This document shows positions 15,645 to 25,216 of a stretch of 64,000 nt of DNA, one piece after another; position 1 is the first letter of the stretch, and each line of letters starts with the position of its first letter. A program made the position numbers and the translations under genes. The DNA comes from Desulfatibacillum alkenivorans DSM 16219 (GTDB lineage Bacteria; Desulfobacterota; Desulfobacteria; Desulfobacterales; Desulfatibacillaceae). The notes beneath the pieces are model-generated. The model saw only the letters and a list, made by a program, of their open reading frames with translations, did not search any database and was not told where the DNA came from. Location of the stretch: assembly GCF_900142135.1 (NCBI RefSeq), contig NZ_FQZU01000025.1, forward strand, positions 27,170-91,169, in the 5' to 3' direction.

Positions 15645-18416
15645 TCAATCCCGCAGAACGATTCCAGCGGGCAGAGCCTCGCCGAACATGGAATCCTCCT
15701 CCTGACGATCCATGGCCACCACCTGGGCGACCATTTTGGTCAGGGATTTGGCGGCGCCCTTGTTCTTCATCCATTCCAGGACCTTGGCCCGATCCGCCTC
15801 CTCAATATCCCTCTTGATATCGCCTGTCATCCTGGCAAGATGGGCCAAAGCCTGACACACCGGCTTGGGATTTTTCCACTCGGTTTCCAGGATTGTGTTG
15901 ATCCAGGCGGCTGCGTCCTTGGAGTATACTACGCGATCCAGGGGGCCGTACAGCAATTCCCGCGAGCCGAGCCTGGAAAGGGCCCACCATTGCTGAGGCT
16001 TGGCCTTTTTGGGATGCAATTCCTCCATGAGCAGCTTGGCGCATTCCAGCTTATCCTTGATGTGCAGGCGTTCCAGGTTGGCCAGGAGCATCCACATTTC
16101 CAATTTCTGCTGGGGCGGAATTTTTAGTTTTCCGGCCTTGGCGTTTTTCATCTGGGGCATGAGATCCTGGAACACCTGGCGTTGCTGTCCGGCTGTAAGA
16201 CCGCCGGCCGCCCTGCGCCACAAGACCCACCATTCCAGCATAACCTGGGGATTCTTGGGATGCACCGGGCCTTTTTTGTAAAAACTCCACAAGGTGCGCA
16301 TACGGTGCTCATCCAGGGCGTCGCCAAAGCCGGGTCGCAGGCAAAACCCCATGAGATTCAGCCAGCGGGCTTCGTAATCCGCGCCGTGAGCCCGGCCGGT
16401 CTGCTGCTTCTTCAAAAGATCGTCAGCAATGCGCCGCACCAGGGACAAAGGCCATTTTTCCCGGGGGAGTTCCACGATTTCAGCGATTACGTTGGGCAAG
16501 CGTTCGGGCGGCAATTCCCCTTTTTTCCCGCCGAAAACCTCATCTATCCGGGCAAAAACCTCGTTGACTATCGATTCTTCAAAGACCTGGCCGTCCTCCA
16601 CCTGGGGAGCGGCTTCCTGCTTGCGAATCTGGAACTGCAGCCGCCATTTATGGTCCGTGTTCACGGACTTGCACCACAGACTCAGGGTTCCCACTTCCGT
16701 GTAATGGGCTTCAATTTCAACGGGAATCTGAGTTTGCACGCCTTTTTTGCCGAACTGAATGACTGTGTTGATGGGCGGCAAAAGGGTCAGGGTGTCGTCG
16801 ATATCTATGATGTCCCCGGCTTTGTCTCCGCTGCGATAGCTGGAGCTGTACACCTGAAAGCTGACGGGTTGGTTGGCCAACACCTGGAACTGACGTTGGG
16901 ACAGGTTGATGCGCGTGCCTTCTTCCACGCCGCGCTCCAAGAGGCATAAGGCCTTGCCCTTGCCGTTTTGTCCTTCGACGCCGGAAACCTGCAAATAATA
17001 GCCCCTGGCGCTGCCGCTGCCGACCTTGACGCCCATGCCGGATTTTACGAGGCCGTAATAAGCGGCGCCCCGGGCCACGGCCAGGTCCAGGTCGGGGTTT
17101 TCCAGGACTCCGGGCAGGCGGTCGGACTTAAACCAATGCTTTATGCCTTCACGGATACGCGTCTGAATTACTTCGGGTTTCAAGCTGCCGCCGTTAAAGA
17201 GCAAAAGGTCGGGGAACGGAACTTCCTTGCCCAGCATGTCCTTGACGCTTTGGGCGTGGCGCTCCAGAAATTTGCACATATGACGGGTGACCGCCGGATC
17301 CTGCTCATAGGGCAGGCCGAACTCGGTAATGCCGCCTTTGCGGGCCGCGGGCGCCTGAGAATCGGAATCCACAACGGGGAAAAACCCGTCCAGGATGGTT
17401 TCCTCCACCTGATCGCGGGTGAGCGTGGCGGACAGGGTGTTGGCGATGAGGCCGCGGCCTTCGCCCATGAGAGTGACGGTCTTTTTGTCCACCTCGCCGC
17501 CCAGGATGGCTTCCTTGGCCTGCCTGCACTGGTGGCACAAGGCCTGCCAGCGGTTGGCGTTCAAAGACTGGGAGGGGGCTTTCTTAAAACCGGCTTCGGT
17601 CTTGCGGGCCAGGGCCAGGTCCATGTTATCGCCGCCCAGAATAAGATGGTCGCCTACGGCGATGCGCTCAAACCGAGGGCTGCCGTCCACCTCGCGCAAG
17701 GTGATGAGCGTGAAGTCCGTGGTGCCGCCGCCCACGTCAACCGCCAGAATCAGCTCTCCGGGTTTGACGTAGTTTTCCCAATCGTTTTCGTGAAACACGA
17801 GCCAGGAGTAAAAGGCCGCCAGGGGCTCTTCCAGCAAGGTGACTTCGCCGATGCCTGCGGTGCGGGCCGCCTCCATAGTGAAATCCCTGGCCACTTCGTC
17901 GAATGACGCAGGGACGGTAATGATGACGAACTGGTTTTCCAGGAATTTTTCGTCCACGCCCTTGGCCTGATGATTCCAGGCGATGCGTAAATGCTTGAGA
18001 TAGGACCCGCTGGCGAAAACCGGAGAGACCTTCTGCACTTCCTTATCTGCGTTCCAGGGGAGAATGGGGGCGGTGCGATCCACCTTGGAGTGACACAGCC
18101 AGCTCTTGGCGGAGGATACCAGCCGGCCCGGCACTTTGGAGCCCTGCTCACGGGCGAAGGTTCCCACAATGCCGATTTCCTCGTCCTTCCAGGGCAGCTT
18201 CAAGTTTTCCCGGTCCACGTCATACTGGCCGGGCAGATACAAAAAGGAAGGCAGCACGGGCAGGCGCGCCAACTCCCCGGGCGCAAACACCTGGGGCGTG
18301 TGGAACATCTTGATTTTGGAGGCCGTGTTCTTCCCGCTTAAATCCACATAGGACAAAGCGGAGTTAGTGGTTCCCAGGTCAATGCCTACTATGATCTGGT
18401 CTTCGTTTATATCCAA
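15645..18416 (-). CDS. Large Hsp70-family (DnaK-like) protein
   Basis: 923 residues, far longer than DnaK (about 640). The N-terminal half is an Hsp70 nucleotide-binding domain: phosphate 1 IIVGIDLGTTNSALSY (about 8-23), phosphate 2 LAVDVGGGTTDFTLI (about 230-244), and the adenosine motif LLFNGGSLKPEVIQ (about 406-419). A beta-rich substrate-binding-like part follows (about 490-620), then ~300 residues of helical, Trp-rich sequence with no recognised domain. No J-protein or GrpE is nearby. With the shorter Hsp70 36 bases upstream and the DUF2760 gene before that, it belongs to a cluster I remember as conserved in proteobacteria. The client is unknown. Confidence 0.85.
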   Translation of the reverse strand: MDINEDQIIVGIDLGTTNSALSYVDLSGKNTASKIKMFHTPQVFAPGELARLPVLPSFLYLPGQYDVDRENLKLPWKDEEIGIVGTFAREQGSKVPGRLVSSAKSWLCHSKVDRTAPILPWNADKEVQKVSPVFASGSYLKHLRIAWNHQAKGVDEKFLENQFVIITVPASFDEVARDFTMEAARTAGIGEVTLLEEPLAAFYSWLVFHENDWENYVKPGELILAVDVGGGTTDFTLITLREVDGSPRFERIAVGDHLILGGDNMDLALARKTEAGFKKAPSQSLNANRWQALCHQCRQAKEAILGGEVDKKTVTLMGEGRGLIANTLSATLTRDQVEETILDGFFPVVDSDSQAPAARKGGITEFGLPYEQDPAVTRHMCKFLERHAQSVKDMLGKEVPFPDLLLFNGGSLKPEVIQTRIREGIKHWFKSDRLPGVLENPDLDLAVARGAAYYGLVKSGMGVKVGSGSARGYYLQVSGVEGQNGKGKALCLLERGVEEGTRINLSQRQFQVLANQPVSFQVYSSSYRSGDKAGDIIDIDDTLTLLPPINTVIQFGKKGVQTQIPVEIEAHYTEVGTLSLWCKSVNTDHKWRLQFQIRKQEAAPQVEDGQVFEESIVNEVFARIDEVFGGKKGELPPERLPNVIAEIVELPREKWPLSLVRRIADDLLKKQQTGRAHGADYEARWLNLMGFCLRPGFGDALDEHRMRTLWSFYKKGPVHPKNPQVMLEWWVLWRRAAGGLTAGQQRQVFQDLMPQMKNAKAGKLKIPPQQKLEMWMLLANLERLHIKDKLECAKLLMEELHPKKAKPQQWWALSRLGSRELLYGPLDRVVYSKDAAAWINTILETEWKNPKPVCQALAHLARMTGDIKRDIEEADRAKVLEWMKNKGAAKSLTKMVAQVVAMDRQEEDSMFGEALPAGIVLRD

Positions 18417-18452
18417 AGCTATTCGTCTCCCCGGCCAAACCCGTTACAGGCT

Positions 18453-20252
18453 TTAAGCCTCAAAGTCTTCCTTTTCGCGTACGTCGAATTCCAGCTTCCA
18501 CCGGCGGTCGTCCAATGTGGAAACGCACCAAAGTTCGAGGGTCCCGACTTCCGTGACGTTCACATGAATGCGAACGGGCAGGACCGCGCCTTTGTCGTCG
18601 TCTTCCAGGACGGTTTCCACCAGGGTGATGGGCTCGATATCCTGCTCCCAGTCGTCCACTACGGTCCCCACATTGTCGTTATGGCGCACGGAGGAGCCCA
18701 GGAACTCAAACCGGACGGATTCGCCCACGATCAAACCGAATTCCTCTTCGGTTAAATCGGCCTCGGTTCCTTCTTCCATGCCGAAAGGCGCCACGCACAG
18801 GGCTTTCATGGGGATGGGCATACCGGGCACGGCGGGCATGGCCGCTTCTACGCCGATGTAATAGGATTTTCCCAAGCCGCCCCGGATGCGTACGGCGCCG
18901 CCTTTGCGCGCCAAGCCGTAATAAGCGGCGCCTCTGGCCACGGCCAGGTCGAAGTTGGCGCCTGCCAACTCGCGCACGCCGCTTCCCTCGCCGCCGGACC
19001 AGGAGTTCAACAGATCCAGAACGCGGGAGCGGAAATGGGTGGATTTCATGACCCCGCCGTTGAACAACACGGCGGTGGGCATTTTTTCGCCGGAGCGGGA
19101 AAGAAAGCCGGCCAGATGCTTGCTGATAGCCGGGTCTGAAGCGTAAACCAAGCCGCCTTCCCGCATGCCCGCCCTGCCCTGGGTTGCAGGCACGGCGTCC
19201 TTGGGAACCACGGGAAAAAAGCCGTTGGTCAAAATTTCCCGGACTTCCTGGTTGATCAACTCGGACCGGATGGTCCCGGCGATGAGGCCGCTGCCCCGCC
19301 CTAGGATGCTGATGGGAACGGATTCCGGCCCCTGGCCGGAAAGCAGGCCTTCCTTGGCGCTGCGGCAGGTCTGCCACAAACCGCGCATTTGCCAGGCGTC
19401 CAGCTTTTTACCGGACTTGCCGACTTTGCCGGCCACCACGTGGGCCAGGGTGAGGTCCATGTTATCGCCGCCCACCAGAAGATGGTCCCCCACGGCAACC
19501 CGCTCCAGGACGAGATCGCCCTCTTCCTCTTTGACATGAATAAGGCTGAAGTCCGTGGTGCCGCCGCCAAGGTCGCAAACCAGCACCAAGTCGCCCACGT
19601 TCACCTGATCGCGCCATTTGCCGGAGCTCGCCCAAATCCAGGAATAAAACGCGGCCTGGGGCTCTTCCAGCAAGGTGGCTTCCAGGCCGGCGATTTTGGC
19701 AGCCTGGACCGTCAACTCCCGAGCCACGGCGTCAAAGGACGCAGGCACGGTAAGGAATATCTCCTGATTCTCCAGCTTCAGGGAATAATCGTCCTTGGCC
19801 ATCACATGGTTCCAGGCGTCCCGAATATGAGATAGGATGGCCGCGCTGGCCTGCACCGGAGACATCTTTTCCAAGTCCTGATCCTTGGATCCCCAGGGCA
19901 GGATGGGATTGTTCCGCCCCACCCCGGTCTGACACAACCAGCTTTTGGACGAGGATATGAGACGATGGGGAATTTCAGCGCCCCTATCCCGGGCGAAGGC
20001 GCCCACAGCGCGATTGGAGTTTTCGTTCCACGGCAGTTTGAGGCCGTCCGCTGGCACGTCATGGGCTCCCGGTAAAAGAACGAATGACGGCAGGGTTTCC
20101 CTCTCCTCCATGGCGCCTGGCGCCGTCAATTGGGGAACCTTGAACAAGCGGATGTCCGGATGCTTTCCCTCTTCCGTATTGACAGGGACGTAGGATACCA
20201 CGCTGTTGGTGGTTCCCAGGTCGATTCCGATAATATATGTCGGGTCTGGCAC
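18453..20252 (-). CDS. Hsp70-family (DnaK-like) protein
   Basis: 599 residues. Phosphate 1 motif IIGIDLGTTNSVVSY (about 7-21), phosphate 2 LVCDLGGGTTDFSLI, adenosine-site AVLFNGGVMKSTHFR, and a short beta-type C-terminal domain. It lacks the DnaK helical lid and the C-terminal EEVD-like tail. It resembles the N-terminal two-thirds of the 923-residue neighbour, so the pair are diverged paralogues. Both motif sets look intact, so ATP binding is expected for both. It is likely co-transcribed with the DUF2760 gene upstream and the large Hsp70 downstream. Confidence 0.88.
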   Translation of the reverse strand: MPDPTYIIGIDLGTTNSVVSYVPVNTEEGKHPDIRLFKVPQLTAPGAMEERETLPSFVLLPGAHDVPADGLKLPWNENSNRAVGAFARDRGAEIPHRLISSSKSWLCQTGVGRNNPILPWGSKDQDLEKMSPVQASAAILSHIRDAWNHVMAKDDYSLKLENQEIFLTVPASFDAVARELTVQAAKIAGLEATLLEEPQAAFYSWIWASSGKWRDQVNVGDLVLVCDLGGGTTDFSLIHVKEEEGDLVLERVAVGDHLLVGGDNMDLTLAHVVAGKVGKSGKKLDAWQMRGLWQTCRSAKEGLLSGQGPESVPISILGRGSGLIAGTIRSELINQEVREILTNGFFPVVPKDAVPATQGRAGMREGGLVYASDPAISKHLAGFLSRSGEKMPTAVLFNGGVMKSTHFRSRVLDLLNSWSGGEGSGVRELAGANFDLAVARGAAYYGLARKGGAVRIRGGLGKSYYIGVEAAMPAVPGMPIPMKALCVAPFGMEEGTEADLTEEEFGLIVGESVRFEFLGSSVRHNDNVGTVVDDWEQDIEPITLVETVLEDDDKGAVLPVRIHVNVTEVGTLELWCVSTLDDRRWKLEFDVREKEDFEA

Positions 20253-20349
20253 TTTCGGCTTTTTCCCCTCTGTTTAATTCATCAATTCAAATTGTTTAGC
20301 GTTGAGCCGGTTATTGTGCTCATTTGGGCAAGGAGACCCCGCCCATACA

Positions 20350-20370
20350 ATGAAACCGGGCGCGGCAAGC
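20350..20370. repeat. 21-base exact repeat, copy 2
   Basis: The same 21 bases as at 13601-13621, here in the 125-base gap between the DUF2760 gene and the shorter Hsp70 gene. The repeat has therefore entered, or survives inside, an apparent operon. Confidence 0.6.
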
Positions 20371-20377
20371 GGCGGCC

Positions 20378-21133
20378 CTACTCCAGTTCCACTTCGGCCG
20401 GGGCGATCAAACGGGGGTCGCCCTGGGCGATAAGCGTGGGCATTTCAAAGCGGCCCGCCCGCCATCCCCGGTGCCTTAAAACCCCCCTAAAAGGCGGTTT
20501 GCCGGAGACTGCGCCGATGAGCTTGATAGCCGCCGGGTCGAAGTCCTCCTCAATGGTGATGGCTTCGCCCTCTTCGTGATCCAGAACCGGCTGGGGGTTG
20601 AAATGCTTTTCAATGAGCTTTTTGCAGCTTTCCTGCACGCCCCTGGCTGCGGCGCCGATCTGATCGTCTTCGTACAAGCTAAGATCTTCCGCAAAAAAGT
20701 CCATAAGCCGGCCTTCTCGCTGCAGCATGGAAAAAAGAAGTAAGGCCCTGCGCTGATCGTCCATTTGCTTTTGGCGGGCGCTTTTTTCGTCCACTTGGGG
20801 TTTGGGTTTTTCTTCTTTTTCGGGAGGAGCGGCGAGAGCGGCGGCTTTTTTGGCGCTGCCCCTGACGCAAAGCCACAGAATCAGGGAAAAAAGAAAGAAA
20901 ACAGCGTAGATAACGCCCACGGCGTAAAGCCGGAAGCCTCCCAGAAACCCCATGAGTTCAGTGATTCGGACGGAGACGTTGGCTTCGGGCTGCAGGGCTG
21001 CGGCCTCTTTGCCCAAGCTCAAAAGCACATCCAGGCCGAACCATGCGGGGACGGCCACGGCGGCGCACAAGAGGGTGTTCCAAAACAAGATCCACAAAAA
21101 GGAACGGCGAGAAAACCGCTTTATCCAATCCAT
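20378..21133 (-). CDS. DUF2760 membrane protein
   Basis: 251 residues. The ATG at 21133 is chosen because AAGGAG precedes it and because the membrane segments begin soon after. Two N-terminal transmembrane stretches are visible (about 12-35 and 70-95), then a charged Ala/Lys/Glu/Pro linker, then a soluble C-terminal domain with LLFSMLQREGRLMDFF and a C-terminal FRGVLRHRGWRA, typical of DUF2760. Function is unknown. By position it is the first gene of the Hsp70 pair's operon and may anchor or recruit the chaperones to the inner membrane (inference). Confidence 0.85.
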   Translation of the reverse strand: MDWIKRFSRRSFLWILFWNTLLCAAVAVPAWFGLDVLLSLGKEAAALQPEANVSVRITELMGFLGGFRLYAVGVIYAVFFLFSLILWLCVRGSAKKAAALAAPPEKEEKPKPQVDEKSARQKQMDDQRRALLLFSMLQREGRLMDFFAEDLSLYEDDQIGAAARGVQESCKKLIEKHFNPQPVLDHEEGEAITIEEDFDPAAIKLIGAVSGKPPFRGVLRHRGWRAGRFEMPTLIAQGDPRLIAPAEVELE

Positions 21134-21278
21134 TTTTTCTGACTCCTTGATTATAACCGTTAGTTCAGGGCTTTGCACAGAGCCCTTGTGGCAAAAGGAT
21201 ATATGTAAATCCAACAAGGCAGGGTGTCAATAGCAGGGCTGGTCCTAATTGCTTCTTTATGGGGATAATAGCGGAAAA

Positions 21279-21320
21279 AGCCCCCTTTGCCGGACGCATA
21301 AAGCTCCTGCAAAGGGGGCT
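21279..21320 (-). terminator. Rho-independent terminator of the propeller gene
   Basis: AGCCCCCTTTGC (21279-21290) and GCAAAGGGGGCT (21309-21320) are an exact 12-bp stem. On the minus strand the stem runs into a TTTTT tract. It lies 10-50 bases after the stop of the gene at 21330. Confidence 0.8.
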
Positions 21321-21329
21321 GCCTGACTT

Positions 21330-23771
21330 TTATGCGGAAATTTTTCTGCGGATGGCGCGGGCGCCCAAAAACGCCGCCGCCCAAAAGGCCAAAACGGCGA
21401 GGGGTGCGGGGTTTATCCGGGAATGGGCGCCTTTAATAAAGCAATCGTCGGTGAAGTCGCCCCAGGTCTTATTAGCGCTGTCACTAGCCGGGATGCCCGG
21501 GCCTCCCGGGTCCACAACGTATCCATTTCGGATTCCGTCGGCGTCCCCTTCCCCTCCGTCGATAAGCACAATTTCCATGCTCATGCCGTCGTCGGCCATG
21601 GTGCAATTATCGTATTTATACCACCCTTTGGCCTCGTCGTACTTCCACCAGAACGTGCTCCCCGGCATTTCCTTGGAAAAATAGACGGTCACCGTTCCGG
21701 TGATGATGTCGTCGTCATAGGCCAGACGGAAATCCACGGCGCCCAGAGGCAGGTTGGGCCTGGACGGCAGGCTGTCCAGATAATCGTCATCCAGGGCCTT
21801 TAAATACTGCACAGTAACGTCGGTGCCGCCTCTTATGCCTATACTGGCTTCGCCGTCATCAGTCAGCACGGTAAAATCGGCCTTGGAGGAAGTGGTTTCA
21901 TTCAGGCATTCCTCATCAGCCAGGACGCCGAATTGGGGCTGCTCCCAAACCCTATACAAGCCGAGCCCATCGTAATCCTTGCCAAAGCCGCCTTTCATCA
22001 TGATCAAAGAATAGCCGTCATAACAGAGACCTGAAGCCGAGCCGTTCAATGCCGTCGCCACGGAAATCGCCTGGCTGGCCTTGATTTCATAAAGCCCGCC
22101 GTTGTCTCCATCTGTCATGAAGATGGAATTATAGGGACCGTAAGACATGGAACGGACCGGATAATCCCAAACCATGACGTCCTGGTCCACGGTTCCCTTT
22201 TCCGTATCGATTTCATGGAAATAGGCTTTTTCTCCCGTGTTCTCAACATAAAGAACGGTCTGGCTTCCGGAAAAAATCGCAGGGCCGTTATTTCCGCCGT
22301 GGAACCTGTCAAAATCAGCAACGACGGTTCTTGTTATGACGCTGCCGTCGAGTTCGATATGGTTTAAGTACATGCCGTCACCGCCGTCCTCATAAGAAGC
22401 GACGTACAGGTCTCCGGTTTCCGGATGTTCGACCAATACGGCGGGAATGCCGGTGCAGCCGGTAATCACGGTAGAAATGTTGTCTTCGTTGTCCTCAAAC
22501 GCGTACTCATAAATGGAAGACCTGGGAGCTTCGTTATAATCCAGAAAGTATAGCTTGTCATTTTGAGTAGCCAGCAGTTGGTAAGGGAACACGCCGTCCA
22601 GATCCTGCTTTTCCGAGTCCTTTATGGTCAGCGCCGTCTCGTCGGAGTTATCCAGATCAAATTCATAGACTTTATGGGAACTGGGATAATACATCTTTCG
22701 GCCCAGCACCGTGAATTGATTAAAACTGGGATTGTTTTTCGGGCAGCCCATGTAGTATGTTTCGTAATATCCCTGCAATTCCAGCCCTTCGGAAACGTAA
22801 TCGTCCACCAGAGAACTGTAGCAGAGGTCTCCGGCGACTTTTCTGCTGGATTCCGCCTCAAACTGGCTTGCAAAAAGTTCGTCGCCGTAAAAAAACAGCC
22901 CGCCCAACGGGCGGTCGGAGCTTGCAATCTCGTCATAGTTAGATTGGTCGTCTCCATTGAATGGCATTTTGATTAAATACACGGTTTGGCCGTCGCCTGA
23001 TGCGGCGTATACAAAATTGTACCAAGCCCGGGCCGCCCCGGAGAGGCCTCCGGGAAATTCCAGAAAATTCGCTTCAATCTCTCTTTCGTTTTCCTTGGTT
23101 CCGGGATAGGCCGGGTCCAATAAATGAAAATACCCCGTATCGCCAACCTGCTCGCCGGAAAGCAAAGAACGCGGACCCTGCCAGGCTATAGGCCCCTGGT
23201 CACCGTCATTAGGCAAATCATAAACCATATGCTTTTTAGCGGAAGACTTATCCGAATACAGCTCGTAAAAATACGTGTGAACTATAGTGGTGGAAATGTA
23301 CCATACCGCACCCGTCCAGGGATTTTGAGCGAAGCCATATAGCTGGCCGGTGCTGCTCGTGCCATATTGCCTTTTTATGGCAGGCCACTCACCGGCCAGG
23401 TTGGCGTAGTAAATGGTCTTTTGGCTGTCATGGAAGAACAAGAAGCCTTCCTTGGAGACAAACAGCCCGCCTACGGCATGGGTTTCGTCCGCCACGATGG
23501 CGGAACTGCAGACCTTGAGAACGTTGCCGTTTTCCAGGTTGTATCCATAGATGTCGTTGTCATAGGCCAGATAAATCAAATAATCCTGATAAACGGCGAA
23601 AGAGCCCTCGTCTTGTTTGGGCGCCGGATCAAGCGACGGAATGCCGTTGTAGGCGGTATACTGGTCATAAGCGGGCGTGAGGGCCGAAAACGCCGGCGTG
23701 GCGCCGAACAGGAGCAAGACCAAAGCAAGGCCGATCCCCATCATGCGAATATTCCTCTTGCGCATACCCAT
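21330..23771 (-). CDS. Exported beta-propeller-like protein with Cys-TM-basic C-terminal anchor
   Basis: 813 residues. The ATG at 23771 is chosen because AAGGAGGGGG directly precedes it. A signal peptide (MRKRN, then a hydrophobic stretch ending near ATPAFSA) is followed by ~600 residues of short beta-repeats with recurring YGY/YEY, FPGGL and GPI/GPA elements, arranged as two related halves. A C-terminal domain holds IDGGEGDADGIRNGYVVDPG, which I recall from 'choice-of-anchor' surface proteins. The end is DDCFIKGAH, a hydrophobic span and RRK, which suggests sorting, cleavage and lipid attachment at Cys. It is a paralogue of the protein at 25217-27619. Ligand unknown; surface-exposed by inference. 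Confidence 0.82.
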   Translation of the reverse strand: MGMRKRNIRMMGIGLALVLLLFGATPAFSALTPAYDQYTAYNGIPSLDPAPKQDEGSFAVYQDYLIYLAYDNDIYGYNLENGNVLKVCSSAIVADETHAVGGLFVSKEGFLFFHDSQKTIYYANLAGEWPAIKRQYGTSSTGQLYGFAQNPWTGAVWYISTTIVHTYFYELYSDKSSAKKHMVYDLPNDGDQGPIAWQGPRSLLSGEQVGDTGYFHLLDPAYPGTKENEREIEANFLEFPGGLSGAARAWYNFVYAASGDGQTVYLIKMPFNGDDQSNYDEIASSDRPLGGLFFYGDELFASQFEAESSRKVAGDLCYSSLVDDYVSEGLELQGYYETYYMGCPKNNPSFNQFTVLGRKMYYPSSHKVYEFDLDNSDETALTIKDSEKQDLDGVFPYQLLATQNDKLYFLDYNEAPRSSIYEYAFEDNEDNISTVITGCTGIPAVLVEHPETGDLYVASYEDGGDGMYLNHIELDGSVITRTVVADFDRFHGGNNGPAIFSGSQTVLYVENTGEKAYFHEIDTEKGTVDQDVMVWDYPVRSMSYGPYNSIFMTDGDNGGLYEIKASQAISVATALNGSASGLCYDGYSLIMMKGGFGKDYDGLGLYRVWEQPQFGVLADEECLNETTSSKADFTVLTDDGEASIGIRGGTDVTVQYLKALDDDYLDSLPSRPNLPLGAVDFRLAYDDDIITGTVTVYFSKEMPGSTFWWKYDEAKGWYKYDNCTMADDGMSMEIVLIDGGEGDADGIRNGYVVDPGGPGIPASDSANKTWGDFTDDCFIKGAHSRINPAPLAVLAFWAAAFLGARAIRRKISA

Positions 23772-23973
23772 TCCCCCTCCTTTTATGCTTGTTGGAGCTT
23801 GTCTTAGGATTGTCGATTTTATTTTGAATTGCGATTGAATGTTTTTGCGCCGCATTGGATTGCGGCGCCCCGCCCTCTGGAAATAATTCCTTAACACACA
23901 ATCTTTTCAGGGGCAAATGATAGAATTTAGACCGGAAAAAAACACGGTGCATTTTAGTGAGAATAACAGCCTT

Positions 23974-24966
23974 CTATTCGGCTTTGCCTTCCCATAAAGC
24001 GGTAAGGCCCAGGCGGCGGATCATGGCATGGTCCTTTTGCGGATTGCGTCCCGGCGCCGTGAGATAGTCTCCCGTCATAATTCCGGACGCCCCGGCGTAA
24101 AAGACCAGCGGATGCAGCTCCTCCAGGTTGGTTTCCCTGCCTCCGCAAATGACTATTTCCTTGCCTCCCAAAGCGAAACGCAGCAGGGAAATAATCTTAA
24201 GGCAGCGCAAAGGCGACAAAGCAGAGCTTTTTTCCAACCGGGTTCCTTTAATAGGGAGGAGGAAGTTAACAGGGACGGAGTCCACATCCAAGTCCCTGAG
24301 GGCCAGCCCAAGCTCCAGGACCTGCAAGTCGGTCTCCCCTATTCCAAACAAGCCGCCGGCGCAAACGCTCATGCCCGCCTTTTTGGCTTCCCGGATGGTT
24401 TGAACTCTGTCTCCATAAGAATGGGTCGTGCATATTTCCTTAAAATGGCTTTCCGCCGTTTCCAGGTTGTGATGATACCGGTCCACGCCCGCGTCCCTTA
24501 ACAACGCGAAATCCTCGGCGTCCAGGATTCCCAGGGAAGCGCAATAATGCACCCCTTCGCCGCCCATGCGCGAAAAAGCCTCGGCGACCATCCGCACTTC
24601 GGCTTTGGGAAGCCGCCCTCCGCTGGCCGCCACGGAGTATCTGTGCACGCCGTTCTCCCGGGCGTAAGAGGCGCCCTGAAAAATTTTGCCGGAATCAATA
24701 AGCGGATAAACAGGCGCGCTGGTTTTGGCATGGGCGGACTGGGCGCAAAAAGCGCAGTCTTCGCTGCACTTGCCGGATTTGCCGTTCACGATGCAGCATA
24801 AATGAACCTGATCCCCGAAAAAACGCCTCCTGACCGCATTTGCCGCGGGCAGCAAGTCCAAAACCTGCTGCTCGGACAGACAGGCCAACTCCTCCAGGTC
24901 GGATATTTCGGGCAACTGGCCGGCTTTCGCCGCTTCGGCCATTTCAAGGCGCTTTTTTAAATCCAT
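23974..24966 (-). CDS. bioB: Biotin synthase
   Basis: 330 residues, standard. This radical SAM enzyme inserts sulfur into dethiobiotin. The SAM cluster motif is CSEDCAFCAQS (about 63-73). The second cluster region holds the conserved CAGGLFGIGE (about 192-201) and the C-terminal IVICGGRE. A family-typical end motif MTGDYLTAPGR is present. It is a single gene with no other bio gene next to it. A BirA-type operator lies about 65-100 bases upstream. Upstream Shine-Dalgarno is weak (AAAGAAAG). Confidence 0.96.
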   Translation of the reverse strand: MDLKKRLEMAEAAKAGQLPEISDLEELACLSEQQVLDLLPAANAVRRRFFGDQVHLCCIVNGKSGKCSEDCAFCAQSAHAKTSAPVYPLIDSGKIFQGASYARENGVHRYSVAASGGRLPKAEVRMVAEAFSRMGGEGVHYCASLGILDAEDFALLRDAGVDRYHHNLETAESHFKEICTTHSYGDRVQTIREAKKAGMSVCAGGLFGIGETDLQVLELGLALRDLDVDSVPVNFLLPIKGTRLEKSSALSPLRCLKIISLLRFALGGKEIVICGGRETNLEELHPLVFYAGASGIMTGDYLTAPGRNPQKDHAMIRRLGLTALWEGKAE

Positions 24967-25032
24967 ATAGACGGTCTTTCTTTCAAACCAAGGGGGGCTT
25001 TAATGTAGTTGTATAACACCGCCTCGGGGCTA

Positions 25033-25064
25033 ACGTTAACCATTACTGGTTGTATAGTTAACGA
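25033..25064 (-). promoter_or_regulatory. BirA-type biotin operator upstream of bioB
   Basis: ACGTTAACC (25033-25041) and AGTTAACGA (25056-25064) form an inverted repeat with a 14-base spacer. The half-sites and spacing fit the known BirA operator pattern (TTGTTAACC, 14-16 bases, GGTTAACAA). The position before bioB supports biotin repression. Confidence 0.65.
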
Positions 25065-25118
25065 TTTTACAAAAAAGCGTCAAGGCTGTTGGTTGATTTT
25101 TCAAGGGCGGAAAAGCAG

Positions 25119-25152
25119 CCGGGGGAGGAATCTCTTTATATTCCTCCCCCGG
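25119..25152. terminator. Strong hairpin, probable terminator
   Basis: CCGGGGGAGGAAT (25119-25131) and ATTCCTCCCCCGG (25140-25152) are an exact 13-bp stem with an 8-base loop. On the minus strand it is followed by CTGCTTTTCC, a short T tract. It lies downstream of the propeller gene ending at 25217. Confidence 0.6.
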
Positions 25153-25174
25153 AGTTTGGCTTGCTTTTAAGCGG

Positions 25175-25204
25175 CCGGCCAGGCCGGGTTAAGGGCCTGG
25201 CCGG
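25175..25204 (-). terminator. Second hairpin after the propeller gene
   Basis: CCGGCCAGGCC (25175-25185) and GGCCTGGCCGG (25194-25204) make a perfect 11-bp stem immediately after the stop at 25217. The T tract is poor (CTTAAAAG), so it may work in tandem with the hairpin at 25119-25152. Confidence 0.5.
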
Positions 25205-25216
25205 AGCGTGTTTAGT

